Assembly (NCBI GenBank): GCA_964609615.1
Contig: CAZSRL010000027.1
Span: 1-10,789, forward strand
Direction: 5' to 3'
Source: CAZSRL01 sp964609615
GTDB taxonomy: Bacteria; Bacillota_I; Bacilli_A; RF39; UBA660
DNA: 10,789 bases
Within the stretch, counting starts at the first letter, position 1. Each line of letters opens with the position of its first letter. The position numbers were made by a program, and so were the translations under genes. This document shows positions 1 through 7,762 of this stretch, one piece after another. The notes beneath the pieces were generated by a model. That model worked only from the letters and a program-made list of their open reading frames with translations. It was not told the origin of the DNA and did no database searches.

Positions 1-2729
1 CCAGCCATTTTATCTCCAACACTCATTTTTCTTTTACTTGTTAAATAAATTCTTATTACTTTTGATACCCCAGATGGTAATTCATCGCTGTTTTCTTTTG
101 TAAATATTTTAATATCTTGAACTATTCCAGCACTTCCATGTGGAACACGTAATGAAGTGTCTCTTACTTCTCTTGTTTTTTCTCCAAATATTGCATGTAA
201 TAATTTTTCTTCACTACTTAATTCTTGTACTCCTTTTGGTGTAACTTTACCTACTAAAATATCATTTTCTTTTACTTCAGTACCAATTTTAATTATTCCA
301 TCTGAGTCAAGATTCTTACGAGCTTCTTCACTTACATTTGGAATATCCCTAGTGAATTCTTCAGGTCCAAGTTTAGTTTCTCTACATTCAACATCGTGTT
401 GTTCAATATGAAGTGATGTTAATACATCATCTCTTACAATTCTTTCATTCAATATTACAGCATCTTCATAGTTATAACCATTATAAGTCATGAACGCTAC
501 TACTAAGTTTTTACCAAGAGCAATTTCTCCTTTATCAGTAGAAGGTCCATCAGCAATAACCATTCCTTTTGTTACTTTGTCACCTTTTCTTACTATTGGT
601 TTTTGATTGTAACAAGTTTCTTGGTTACTTCTTTCATAATTGTATAAATTATATAAATCTTTTCCTTTTTCACGTTTTACAATTATTTGTTTTGAATCAA
701 CATAATCTACAACTCCATCAGCTTTAGCAACAACTACAACTCCAGAGTCCTTTGCTGCAACATGTTCAACACCAGTTGCTACATATGGAGCTTCGGCTCT
801 TAATAAAGGCACTGCTTGACGTTGCATATTTGCACCCATAAGTGCTCTTTTTGCATCGTCATGTTCCAAGAAAGGAATCATACTTGTAGTAATTGATACT
901 ATTTGTGAAGGTGCAACATCAACATAATCTATTTTTTCTCTCTCTACTATTAAATTATCTCCTTCAAATCTAGCAGGCACTTTTTCTTCTACTATTTCAT
1001 TTTTTGAATTAACATCTATTGTAGCTTGAGAAATATAATAATTTTCTTCTTCGTCAGCTGTCATATAAACAACTTCTTTTGTTAATTTTCCATTTGTTAC
1101 TTTTCTATATGGTGTCATAATAAAACCATATTCATTTACTTTTGCATAACTAGATAAACTAGTAATTAATCCAATATTTGGTCCTTCTGGTGTTTCAATA
1201 GGACAAATTCTTCCATAATGACTTAAATTAACGTCACGTACTTCCATACCTGCTCTATCTCTTGATAAACCACCAGGTCCAAGTGCACTTAATCTTCTTT
1301 TATCATTCATTTCACTCATTGGATTAGTTTGTTCCATAAATTTTGATAATTGACTACTTCCGAAGAACTCTTTTAAAGACGCTGTTACTGGTCTAATATT
1401 TATTAAACTTTTTGGTGTTACAGTTTCAATTTCTTGAGTTGTCATTTTTTCACGAATAACTCTTTCCATACGAGTTACACCAACTTTAAATTGATTTTGA
1501 ATTAATTCTCCACCTTGACGAACACGTCTATTTCCTAAATGATCTATTTCATCATAATTACCAATACCATAATGTAAATTGATATAATATGATATTGAAG
1601 CATACACATCACTTGTTGTAAGTCTTCTACTATCAATAGTAGGATCATTACCAATTACTTTTAAAACTTTATCACTTCCGTCATTAGCATATACTAAAAC
1701 TTCTTGAACTTTATTATAAGTATCAAGCTCATCATTTATTTTAACTTCTTTTAAAGCATATCCTTTTGCAAACAAGTCCTTTAATTCACTTAATTTTTCT
1801 TTTGTTACAGTTTCACCTTTTTTAACAATGATTTTATTTCCATCTTTTATATCCTGTGCTACTTTTTGGTTTAATAATCTTTCTAATACATTTAATTTTT
1901 TATTAAATTTATATCTACCAACTTTTGCTAAATCATATCTAAATTTATCAAAAAATCTAACAATTAATTGGTTTTTAGAACTATCAAGTGTAGCAGGTTC
2001 TCCAGGTCTTAATTTTTCATATATTTCTATTAAAGCTTCGTCTGTATTTTTTGTAGAATCTTTTGCAAAAGTATTATCTAACAATTCATCTTTACCAAAT
2101 ACATTTTCTATTTCTTCATTACTACTTAGTCCAAGTGCACGCAAAAATGTAGAAATAGGTACTTTCCTAGTTCTATCTATTCTAACATAAATAACACCAC
2201 GTGCATCAACTTCATATTCAAGCCAAGTTCCCTTTGTAGGAATCACTTCGCTAATTATAATATTTCTTCCATTTTTATCAATTTCACTTTTAAAATACAC
2301 ACTAGGAGATCTTACAAGTTGTGAGTTAATTACTCTTTCTGCTCCATTAATAATAAATGTACCAGTTTCTGTCATAAGTGGCATATCACCTAAAAATACT
2401 TCTTGCTCTTTTACTTCTCCTGTTTCATTGATATAAACCTTAGCATTAACTTTTAAAGGAGCTGCATAAGTAATTCTTCTTTCTTTAGCCTCTTTAATTG
2501 TATATCTAGGTTCTTCAAAGAAATAATCGCCAAACTCCAACGATAACGAACCAGAAAAGCTTTCAACTGGGAAAACATCATCAAATACCTCTTTTATTCC
2601 TTCATCCAAGAATTTTTTGTAACTGCTTTTTTGAATTTCCAACAAATCTGTTAATTCATAAACATTACGCATTTTAGAGAAATTTCTTCTCTCTCTATGG
2701 TCTCCAAACTTTTGTACTTTGTAAGCCAC
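1..2729 (-). CDS. rpoB: RNA polymerase beta subunit RpoB (3'-truncated by window edge)
   Basis: This is the beta subunit of RNA polymerase, which forms part of the catalytic cleft and the rifampicin pocket. The first 909 codons are present and the frame runs off the window in the conserved KMAG of the GDKMAGRHGNKG motif. The start is GTG at 2729 (V-A-Y-K-V-Q-K-F-G), chosen because a GGGGTGA ribosome binding site lies just upstream and the nearby ATG is out of frame. Recognisable blocks include GDMPLMTETGTFIINGAERV near residue 120 and the rifampicin region FFGSSQLSKFMEQTNPMSE at about residues 455-473, followed by DKRRLSALGPGGL. Compared with E. coli, that region has Lys at 513, Glu at 516 and Asp at 526. 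rpoC should follow outside the window. It has its own promoter immediately after the methyltransferase gene. Confidence 0.98.
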   Translation of the reverse strand, partial: MAYKVQKFGDHRERRNFSKMRNVYELTDLLEIQKSSYKKFLDEGIKEVFDDVFPVESFSGSLSLEFGDYFFEEPRYTIKEAKERRITYAAPLKVNAKVYINETGEVKEQEVFLGDMPLMTETGTFIINGAERVINSQLVRSPSVYFKSEIDKNGRNIIISEVIPTKGTWLEYEVDARGVIYVRIDRTRKVPISTFLRALGLSSNEEIENVFGKDELLDNTFAKDSTKNTDEALIEIYEKLRPGEPATLDSSKNQLIVRFFDKFRYDLAKVGRYKFNKKLNVLERLLNQKVAQDIKDGNKIIVKKGETVTKEKLSELKDLFAKGYALKEVKINDELDTYNKVQEVLVYANDGSDKVLKVIGNDPTIDSRRLTTSDVYASISYYINLHYGIGNYDEIDHLGNRRVRQGGELIQNQFKVGVTRMERVIREKMTTQEIETVTPKSLINIRPVTASLKEFFGSSQLSKFMEQTNPMSEMNDKRRLSALGPGGLSRDRAGMEVRDVNLSHYGRICPIETPEGPNIGLITSLSSYAKVNEYGFIMTPYRKVTNGKLTKEVVYMTADEEENYYISQATIDVNSKNEIVEEKVPARFEGDNLIVEREKIDYVDVAPSQIVSITTSMIPFLEHDDAKRALMGANMQRQAVPLLRAEAPYVATGVEHVAAKDSGVVVVAKADGVVDYVDSKQIIVKREKGKDLYNLYNYERSNQETCYNQKPIVRKGDKVTKGMVIADGPSTDKGEIALGKNLVVAFMTYNGYNYEDAVILNERIVRDDVLTSLHIEQHDVECRETKLGPEEFTRDIPNVSEEARKNLDSDGIIKIGTEVKENDILVGKVTPKGVQELSSEEKLLHAIFGEKTREVRDTSLRVPHGSAGIVQDIKIFTKENSDELPSGVSKVIRIYLTSKRKMSVGDKMA

Positions 2730-2801
2730 ATCTTCACCCCAATTTCTAAATTTTAAAAGAACATAAACTTTAAATATAAAAGTAAACGTTGCCAATTTAC
2801 A

Positions 2802-2830
2802 ATTATACTAAAGATTATTCCTCAAGTCAA
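2802..2830 (-). promoter_or_regulatory. SigA-type promoter for rpoB
   Basis: On the minus strand TTGACT (2830-2825) and TATAAT (2807-2802) are separated by exactly 17 bases. The -35 box begins two bases after the methyltransferase stop codon, and the predicted leader to the rpoB start is about 65 nt. No terminator lies between the methyltransferase gene and this promoter, so read-through could add to rpoB transcription. Confidence 0.8.
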
Positions 2831-2832
2831 CA

Positions 2833-3417
2833 TTATTTTGACTTAATTATGTAAAACCCTTTACTTTTATTCATTATTTCAACTTTATATTGTTTTTCTA
2901 ATAATTTTATAAAAGATTTTGCTCCACCATCTTTTCTAATAACGCACCAAAGCTCTCCATTATTTGTTAAATACTTTTTTGAATTTATTAAAATATTTTC
3001 AACTACAATTTTCCCTGCTCTAATGGGTGGATTAGTTATTATTAAATCATATTTATTATTTATTTTTTCATAGCAATTACTTTCAATTGCTTCTCCATTT
3101 ACTTTATTTAATTTAATATTTTCTAAAGACAAATGAACACTTCTTTTATTTATATCACATAACATAACTTTACAATTTTTAAGTTTTCCAATAACAATAC
3201 CTATAACACCATATCCACACCCTAAATCAAGTGCATTTGATATTTCAGCATTGGTAGATAGATATGTATCTAATAGTAATTTAGTTCCATAATCAACCTT
3301 ATTTTTAGAAAACACTCCATTATCAGACATAAATGTAAAATCAACGTCCCCTATATTATAATTTAATGTCTTTATATTACTTTTTAAATTTTCATTACTA
3401 GTAAAATAATGATTCAT
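2833..3417 (-). CDS. RsmC/YbxB-like class I SAM-dependent methyltransferase
   Basis: This 194-residue protein has a Rossmann-fold methyltransferase core. The SAM-binding motif DLGCGYGVIGI is at about residues 63-73, an acidic residue of motif II follows (CDIN, about 87-90), and the N6-amine methyltransferase catalytic motif NPPIRAGK lies at about 129-136. This combination is typical of the RsmC family, which methylates a guanine N2 in 16S rRNA. The single-domain length matches B. subtilis YbxB, which also lies between rplL and rpoB. Its start ATG at 3417 is preceded by AAAGAGG. It follows the rplL terminator and shows no clear promoter of its own, so it is probably expressed by read-through. 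The exact substrate is inferred from the family, not shown here. Confidence 0.88.
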   Translation of the reverse strand: MNHYFTSNENLKSNIKTLNYNIGDVDFTFMSDNGVFSKNKVDYGTKLLLDTYLSTNAEISNALDLGCGYGVIGIVIGKLKNCKVMLCDINKRSVHLSLENIKLNKVNGEAIESNCYEKINNKYDLIITNPPIRAGKIVVENILINSKKYLTNNGELWCVIRKDGGAKSFIKLLEKQYKVEIMNKSKGFYIIKSK

Positions 3418-3446
3418 TTTGCCTCTTTCTATATCTCAATAAACGT

Positions 3447-3464
3447 AAAAAAGCCCAAAGGGCT
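3447..3464 (-). terminator. Rho-independent terminator after rplL
   Basis: The minus strand reads AGCCC-TTT-GGGCT followed by a run of T. The hairpin starts within about 11 bases of the rplL stop codon. The stem is short but GC-rich. It probably allows partial read-through into the methyltransferase gene and sets the L12-to-RNA-polymerase expression ratio. Confidence 0.75.
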
Positions 3465-3474
3465 ATTTTACATA

Positions 3475-3843
3475 TTAAACTAATTCTACAGTTGCGCCAA
3501 CTTCTTCAAGTTTTGCTTTAAGTTCATTTGCTTCGTCTGATGAAATATTTTCTTTAATATTTCCTCCAGCATCAGCTATATCTTTTGCTTCTTTAAGTCC
3601 TAAACCAGTAACTTCTCTTACAATTTTAATAACTTGTAATTTTTGTCCTCCTGCTTCTTTAAGAACAACAGTTTTCTTTGCATCTCCTGCTTCTTCTGCT
3701 GCCGCTGCTGGAGCTGCTGCTACTGCTACTGCACTTGGATCAACTCCAAATTCTTCTTTCATTGCATCTACAAGTTCTTTAACTTCTAGAATTGTCATTT
3801 CTTTAAGACCGTTAATAAAGTCTTCTTTTTTAATTTTTGCCAT
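3475..3843 (-). CDS. rplL: 50S ribosomal protein L7/L12
   Basis: L7/L12 is the multicopy stalk protein that recruits translation factors to the ribosome. The 122-residue product has the N-terminal dimerisation and L10-binding segment (FINGLKEMTILEVKELVDAM), an Ala-rich hinge at about residues 37-53, and the C-terminal domain with the conserved KTVVLKEAGGQKLQVIKIVREV and GLKEAKD segments. The length is normal. The ATG at 3843 is preceded by AAAGGAGGAG. It follows rplJ after 15 bases, as expected for co-expression of the L10-(L12)n stalk complex, and ends at a terminator. Confidence 0.97.
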   Translation of the reverse strand: MAKIKKEDFINGLKEMTILEVKELVDAMKEEFGVDPSAVAVAAAPAAAAEEAGDAKKTVVLKEAGGQKLQVIKIVREVTGLGLKEAKDIADAGGNIKENISSDEANELKAKLEEVGATVELV

Positions 3844-3858
3844 TATTAATCTCCTCCT

Positions 3859-4353
3859 TTAATTTTTTTCTAACCCTTCAGAATAAAGGTTAAGTGCAAT
3901 ACTTAAATTTTTAACATGTTCTATCATACCACCTGCTAACATAGTAAGAAGTCCTTCCATATTAGGTATTGACGCATAAGTTTTAATAAGCTCTTGATCT
4001 GCTTGTTCTCCATCAATCATTCCAACTCTAACTTCTAGTGCTGGATGCTTTTTAGCAAATTCACTTACTACTTTAATAGGTTCTATAATATCACTAGAGA
4101 AAAGATAAGCATTTGGCCCTTCCATGTATTCATCAAGGGCTATTTTATTTTCTTTTAATGCTAAAGCTACTAAAGTATTTTTATAAATTTTATAGTTAGC
4201 ATTAATTTCTCTTAGTTCTTTTCTAAGTAAAGATACTTCATCAACTTTTAATCCTTGATAATTAAGAATTAAAAATGTTTTAGAATCTTTTATATTATTT
4301 GAAATTTCTTTTACTACTTCTTTTTTAAGACTAAGACTCTTTTCGCTTGCCAT
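3859..4353 (-). CDS. rplJ: 50S ribosomal protein L10
   Basis: L10 anchors L7/L12 dimers to 23S rRNA at the stalk base. The 164-residue product has the typical N-terminal rRNA-binding domain (SLKKEVVKEISNNIKDSKTF, then LNYQGLKVDEVSLLRKELRE) and a C-terminal helix (NLSIALNLYSEGLEKN) that binds L12. The length is standard. The ATG at 4353 is preceded by GAAGGAGG six bases away. Immediately upstream is an L10-type autoregulatory leader with its own promoter, so expression of rplJ-rplL is probably repressed by excess L10-L12 complex. Confidence 0.97.
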   Translation of the reverse strand: MASEKSLSLKKEVVKEISNNIKDSKTFLILNYQGLKVDEVSLLRKELREINANYKIYKNTLVALALKENKIALDEYMEGPNAYLFSSDIIEPIKVVSEFAKKHPALEVRVGMIDGEQADQELIKTYASIPNMEGLLTMLAGGMIEHVKNLSIALNLYSEGLEKN

Positions 4354-4375
4354 ACACTTCCTCCTTCATATATCG

Positions 4376-4475
4376 ATAAAAGCTTTCCCAAAGGAAAGCT
4401 TATAATCATTTTTATAAGTTCCTCGGTAGGATTTTTAAATTATTTAATCCCTACTGTCTTTGGTACTCGTTTTAC
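4376..4475 (-). promoter_or_regulatory. L10 leader (autoregulatory rplJ-rplL mRNA leader) with attenuator hairpin
   Basis: On the minus strand the conserved L10-leader core is visible: ACCAAAGACAGTAGG pairing across an internal arm with CCTACCGAGGAAC, positions 4466 to about 4416. Downstream is a strong 9-bp hairpin AAGCTTTCC-TTTG-GGAAAGCTT (4401-4380) followed by TTAT, positioned before the rplJ ribosome binding site. By family knowledge (the L10 leader of Bacillota), the L10-L12 complex binds the kink-turn-like core and favours the terminator or occlusion hairpin. The weak U-tract here leaves open whether control is transcriptional or translational. Confidence 0.85.
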
Positions 4476-4482
4476 GAACATT

Positions 4483-4511
4483 ATTATATAACAATTATTT
4501 TTAATTGTCAA
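4483..4511 (-). promoter_or_regulatory. Consensus SigA promoter for rplJ-rplL
   Basis: The minus strand has TTGACA (4511-4506), 17 bases, then TATAAT (4488-4483). Both hexamers are perfect. The -35 box lies inside the last codons of rplA. Predicted initiation near 4476 places the start just ahead of the L10 leader. Confidence 0.9.
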
Positions 4512-5196
4512 AAGAATTTTTATCTACTCTAATACCAGGTCCCATAGTACTTGAAACACTAATATTTTTTATATAAACGCCTTTTGAACCAGTTGGTTTA
4601 TTTTTGATAATTTCATTTACTAATGCAATTAAATTTTCTTCTAATTTTTTTTCAGTAAATGAAACCTTTCCAATAACTACATGTACATTAGCATATGTAT
4701 CAGTTTTGTATTCTATCATTCCTTTTTTGATATTTGATACTGCCATTTCTACATCAGTAGTTACTGTTCCAGTTTTAGGGTTAGGCATTAATCCTTTTGG
4801 CCCTAAAACTTTACCAATTTTACCTAAACTAGCCATCATATCTGGTGTCGCTACGATAACATCAAAATCGAACCAACCATCTTTTTCGATTTTTTTGATC
4901 ATATCATCGTCTCCAACAAAATCAGCTTTAGCAGCTTTTGCCTCAGCAACTTTAGTTTTAGTAATAACTAATACTTTAGGATTTTTACCTGTACCATTTG
5001 GAAGTACAAGTGATCCTCTTAATTGTTGATCAGATTTTTTTGTATCTAAATTTAATTTTATTGCAACATCTACAGTTGCATCAAATTTAGTTTTACTTAA
5101 TGATTTTGCTAATTTTATCGCTTCTTTATAAGAATATAAGTTTTTCTTATCTACTTTTTTTGAAGCTTCCACATAGTTCTTTCCGAATTTTTTCAT
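4501..5196 (-). CDS. rplA: 50S ribosomal protein L1
   Basis: L1 forms the mobile L1 stalk that helps release E-site tRNA, and it represses its own operon by binding the mRNA leader. The 231-residue product has the expected length. Hallmarks include FDATVDVAIKLNLDTKKSDQ, the LRGSLVLPNGTGK segment, GKVLGPKGLMPNPKTGTV at about residues 128-145, and the C-terminal KGVYIKNISVSSTMGPGI. The ATG at 5196 has a perfect AAGGAGGT site. It follows rplK after 45 bases without a terminator or promoter, so the two form one unit. Confidence 0.98.
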   Translation of the reverse strand: MKKFGKNYVEASKKVDKKNLYSYKEAIKLAKSLSKTKFDATVDVAIKLNLDTKKSDQQLRGSLVLPNGTGKNPKVLVITKTKVAEAKAAKADFVGDDDMIKKIEKDGWFDFDVIVATPDMMASLGKIGKVLGPKGLMPNPKTGTVTTDVEMAVSNIKKGMIEYKTDTYANVHVVIGKVSFTEKKLEENLIALVNEIIKNKPTGSKGVYIKNISVSSTMGPGIRVDKNSFDN

Positions 5197-5241
5197 TTTT
5201 TTACCTCCTTACGTGGTTATAAGTTAAGCGGATTATTTAAT

Positions 5242-5865
5242 TTATTCTTCTTTATTTTCTTCTTGATCTTCTTCTGTTTCAGATGATTCTTCTTCTGTTG
5301 CTTCTTCAGTTGATGTAGCTGCTGCTTCTGCCATTTCTTTAGCTTCTTCTTCCATTTGTTCTAGTTCAGCATCAAGCTTAGCCATTTCTTTTTCTGCTTC
5401 TGCTGCTTCTGCTGCTTGTTCAGCAAGCTCTGCATCATTAACTCCTTTTACTGCTATTCCCATATTTCTTGCTGTTCCTTCAATTGTTGACATAGCTTCT
5501 TCAAGAGTATAAGCATTTAAGTCTGGTAATTTTATTTCAGCTATCTTTTTTAAATCATCTTTCGTAATTGTTGCAACTATTTCATTAGCTCCTTTTACAG
5601 AACCTTTTTTAATTTTTGCTGCTTTAAGTAATAAAGTAGCAGTTGGTGGAGTTTTAAGTACGAAGTCAAATGTTCTATCTTCATAAACAGATATTTCAAC
5701 TGGTATTACATCTCCCATTTTATCTCTAGTTGCATCATTGTATCTAGTACAAAACTCTTGCAAATTGATTCCTGCTGGTCCAAGCACAGTCCCAACTGGT
5801 GGAGCTGGTGTTGCTTTACCTGCTTCAATTTGAAGTTTTACTTTTTGCATTATTGCTTTTGCCAC
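5242..5865 (-). CDS. rplK: 50S ribosomal protein L11 with acidic C-terminal extension
   Basis: L11 lies at the GTPase-associated centre of the ribosome, binding 23S rRNA helices 43/44. Residues 1 to about 143 are canonical: KVKLQIEAGKATPAPPVGTV, LGPAGINLQEFC, DFVLKTPPTATLLLKAA, and the RNA-binding domain ending GTARNMGIAVKG. The family normally ends there at about 141 residues, whereas this protein continues to 207. The extra 60 or so residues are rich in Glu, Ala, Ser and Thr (EEATEEESSETEEDQEENKEE at the end), and are probably helical then disordered. The start is GTG at 5865 with AGGAGG seven bases upstream, read as V(M)-A-K-A-I-M-Q-K. It is the first gene after the DGR. Confidence 0.96.
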   Translation of the reverse strand: MAKAIMQKVKLQIEAGKATPAPPVGTVLGPAGINLQEFCTRYNDATRDKMGDVIPVEISVYEDRTFDFVLKTPPTATLLLKAAKIKKGSVKGANEIVATITKDDLKKIAEIKLPDLNAYTLEEAMSTIEGTARNMGIAVKGVNDAELAEQAAEAAEAEKEMAKLDAELEQMEEEAKEMAEAAATSTEEATEEESSETEEDQEENKEE

Positions 5866-5900
5866 GAAAACACCTCCTATATTTTTAGATTTAATTTTTC

Positions 5901-5942
5901 GCGAGTGGTTATATCGCTATTATTCTTTCCGCTCCCACTTAC
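5901..5942 (-). promoter_or_regulatory. Putative L1-binding site in rplK-rplA leader
   Basis: The minus strand shows AGTGGGAGCGG (5939-5929) and, across an AT-rich loop, AGCGATATAACCACT (5918-5904). The ends pair as AGTGG/CCACT around an asymmetric internal loop containing the GGGAG element. This resembles the 23S rRNA L1 site and the known L1-regulated L11 operon leaders. Its position between the promoter and the rplK ribosome binding site supports feedback control of rplK-rplA by L1. Confidence 0.65.
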
Positions 5943-5978
5943 TCACTTACATATAATAATATGCAAGCTGACTAAATG

Positions 5979-6007
5979 ATAATAACATAAAAGATATAAA
6001 ATTTCAA
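5979..6007 (-). promoter_or_regulatory. Promoter for rplK-rplA overlapping the end of the RT gene
   Basis: The minus strand has TTGAAA (6007-6002), 17 bases, then TATTAT (5984-5979), preceded by TGT, which makes an extended -10. The -35 box overlaps the RT stop codon TGA. This promoter makes ribosomal gene expression independent of read-through across the DGR. The predicted leader of about 105 nt contains the L1-like site. Confidence 0.75.
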
Positions 6008-7017
6008 TGATTTTCTACTCTATTTAATAACTTATTAACATCTTGTAAGTTGCTATATTTAAAATAACCTTTATAGCTACTTATACTTTTATCATTCATA
6101 TATTTTATTTTTTTCTTTATTCTTCTTTTTGTTTTATTACATATTTTAATTATTAACTTTTTATTTTTTAATATAAAAGTATATCCTAAAAAACTAAAAC
6201 CATTATTAACATTATATATATTAGTTTTACTATTTAAATTAAGTTTTAATTTATTTAACTCTATATTTATATAATATAAACATTTTTTTAAATAATCTTT
6301 ATCATTACTAAATAATAAAAAATCATCCATATATCTAACATAACACTTTATTCTTAACTTTTCTTTTATATAATGATCAATATCATTTAAATAATATAAA
6401 GCAAGTATTTGACTACTCATATTACCTATAGGAAGACCTTTATTATACTTATATAAAGTAATATCTTTATTATTATACTTTAATATATTTTTATTAACAT
6501 AAGTTTTATTAGTACTATCAATAATATTAAATAATATCTTTTCTATTTCACTATCTAATTTAAGATTTAATAATTTTTCTTTTAAAATATCATGATCAAT
6601 ATTATAAAAAAACTTTCTAATATCACACTTTAAAACATATACATTACCATTTAATTTTAAACTATTTATAAAGCCTTTAACAAGCTTTATTCCTTCACCA
6701 CTACCTTTTCCCTCGCGACTTGCTATATTAGTGGATATAAGCCTTTTAAATATGTTTTCCTTTAAATAATATTCACTTATATAATAATTAACTATTTTAT
6801 CAATTAACTTTTCACTCATTATTACTCTACACTTAGGGTCACTTATTAAAAATATATTATAATACCCATGACTATATAAATCACTTTCTAATATATTTTT
6901 AATATTACAAACATTACTATTATAAAATAACTCAAACATAAATAACTTTTCTTTGTGTTTAGTATTTCTTTTAATATCTAAATAAACTTTATTTAATTTT
7001 TCAATATCAACTACCAC
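6004..7017 (-). CDS. DGR reverse transcriptase
   Basis: This RT copies the template-repeat RNA with adenine-specific errors for mutagenic retrohoming into the target gene. The 337-residue product has the RT palm: catalytic Asp132 in KCDIRKFFYNIDH, the DGR-diagnostic GLPIGNMSSQ at about residues 194-203 (IGxxxSQ instead of the QGxxxSP common in group II and retron RTs), YMDD at 229-232, and the FSFLGYT motif at about 274-280. No maturase/HNH, protease or integrase domain is present. The start is GTG at 7017, 11 bases inside the avd gene, with no good ribosome binding site, so translational coupling to avd is likely. The gene is noticeably more AT-rich than the ribosomal genes, with heavy use of ATA, TTA and AAT. 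All catalytic residues are intact. Confidence 0.96.
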   Translation of the reverse strand: MVVDIEKLNKVYLDIKRNTKHKEKLFMFELFYNSNVCNIKNILESDLYSHGYYNIFLISDPKCRVIMSEKLIDKIVNYYISEYYLKENIFKRLISTNIASREGKGSGEGIKLVKGFINSLKLNGNVYVLKCDIRKFFYNIDHDILKEKLLNLKLDSEIEKILFNIIDSTNKTYVNKNILKYNNKDITLYKYNKGLPIGNMSSQILALYYLNDIDHYIKEKLRIKCYVRYMDDFLLFSNDKDYLKKCLYYINIELNKLKLNLNSKTNIYNVNNGFSFLGYTFILKNKKLIIKICNKTKRRIKKKIKYMNDKSISSYKGYFKYSNLQDVNKLLNRVENH

Positions 7018-7345
7018 TTTTTAATAAACCATAACTAATCTTTCTAATTTCAATAATAAAATTAACTATCACTTCATACTTTCTTTTATTAATAATTTTT
7101 CTTTTATAACAAATACCCATATAATAATCAATCATACTTAAATTAACAATAAAGTCTTTTAAATTCTTTTCTTTGACTTTACCTATATTACATTTATAAT
7201 AAAATAATAATTCAATACTTTTATATAAACAAACCTCTAAATTACTTTTCAAAACAACTTCCTTTTTAGGACAATTAACTAATACTTTATTAATATAATC
7301 ATTTGTTTTTTTAACTTTATTTAATAATATAAAACTATAATTCAT
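7007..7345 (-). CDS. avd: Avd-like accessory variability determinant (four-helix bundle)
   Basis: This small basic protein has 112 residues and the expected position directly before a DGR RT. In the well-studied phage DGR, Avd forms a pentameric barrel that binds the RT and the template RNA and is required for cDNA synthesis. The sequence is predicted all-helical, and the C-terminal stretch MIDYYMGICYKRKIINKRKY followed by a helix ending GLLKSG resembles the Avd family pattern (a YxxxxYxxxxIxxxxY-like segment). AAGGA lies eight bases before the ATG at 7345. The gene overlaps both neighbours by 11 bases. Assignment rests on pattern and context rather than on a strong motif. Confidence 0.85.
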   Translation of the reverse strand: MNYSFILLNKVKKTNDYINKVLVNCPKKEVVLKSNLEVCLYKSIELLFYYKCNIGKVKEKNLKDFIVNLSMIDYYMGICYKRKIINKRKYEVIVNFIIEIRKISYGLLKSGS

Positions 7346-7739
7346 TTATAAAATCCTTAATTTTACTATAATTATTAATATCCTTAACTAAACACTTATG
7401 CACTAAATTATTTAATAAATCTTCCTTATACTCAATATCGTAAAATAACTTAGCCATACTTAAATACCTATTATAATTATTAATATCTACTTTATAATAA
7501 ACAATATTATTCTTAGGATAACTAACTAATACACAAATACCACTATTATTTAACCCTAATATTACACTTTCAAGACTATTATCTGGAAAACCAACTATCA
7601 TATCATGTATTTTATACTTAAATATTTCATGTATTACTAACGCATCATCACCAAAACTTCTATAAAACTTTCCACAATTAACAATTACAACATACTTTTT
7701 ATTATTACTTTTCAAACTAAAATAAATACTCTTAAACAT
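7335..7739 (-). CDS. MutS domain I-like DGR accessory protein (Msl-type)
   Basis: This 134-residue protein resembles the N-terminal mismatch-recognition domain of MutS. The segment CGKFYRSFGDDALVIHEIF (residues 22-40) matches the MutS GDFYELFYDDA motif, and VGFPDNSLESVILGLNNSG (49-67) matches the [20 protein letters not shown] segment. The mismatch-wedge Phe is present (Phe25), but the Glu of the F-x-E motif is Arg (Arg27). The core, clamp and ATPase domains of MutS are absent, so it cannot act as an ordinary repair ATPase. MutS-like (msl) genes have been reported as DGR accessory genes. Its role may be binding mismatched cDNA-target heteroduplex, which is inference. AGGTG lies eight bases before the ATG at 7739, and the gene is the first of the three-gene overlapping unit. 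Confidence 0.8.
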   Translation of the reverse strand: MFKSIYFSLKSNNKKYVVIVNCGKFYRSFGDDALVIHEIFKYKIHDMIVGFPDNSLESVILGLNNSGICVLVSYPKNNIVYYKVDINNYNRYLSMAKLFYDIEYKEDLLNNLVHKCLVKDINNYSKIKDFINEL

Positions 7740-7762
7740 TAATACTTCACCTATCTATAATA

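Noticed and set aside
1828..2190. Plus-strand open frame antisense to rpoB
   Set aside because: It is a shadow of rpoB with low-complexity Ser/Phe/Leu content and no start signals. The antisense frames at 157-411 and 4604-5029 were rejected on the same grounds.
6004..7017. Retron or group II intron RT
   Set aside because: There are no msr/msd inverted repeats, no maturase or intron domain V, and the motif is IGxxxSQ with a matching TR/VR pair, which defines a DGR.
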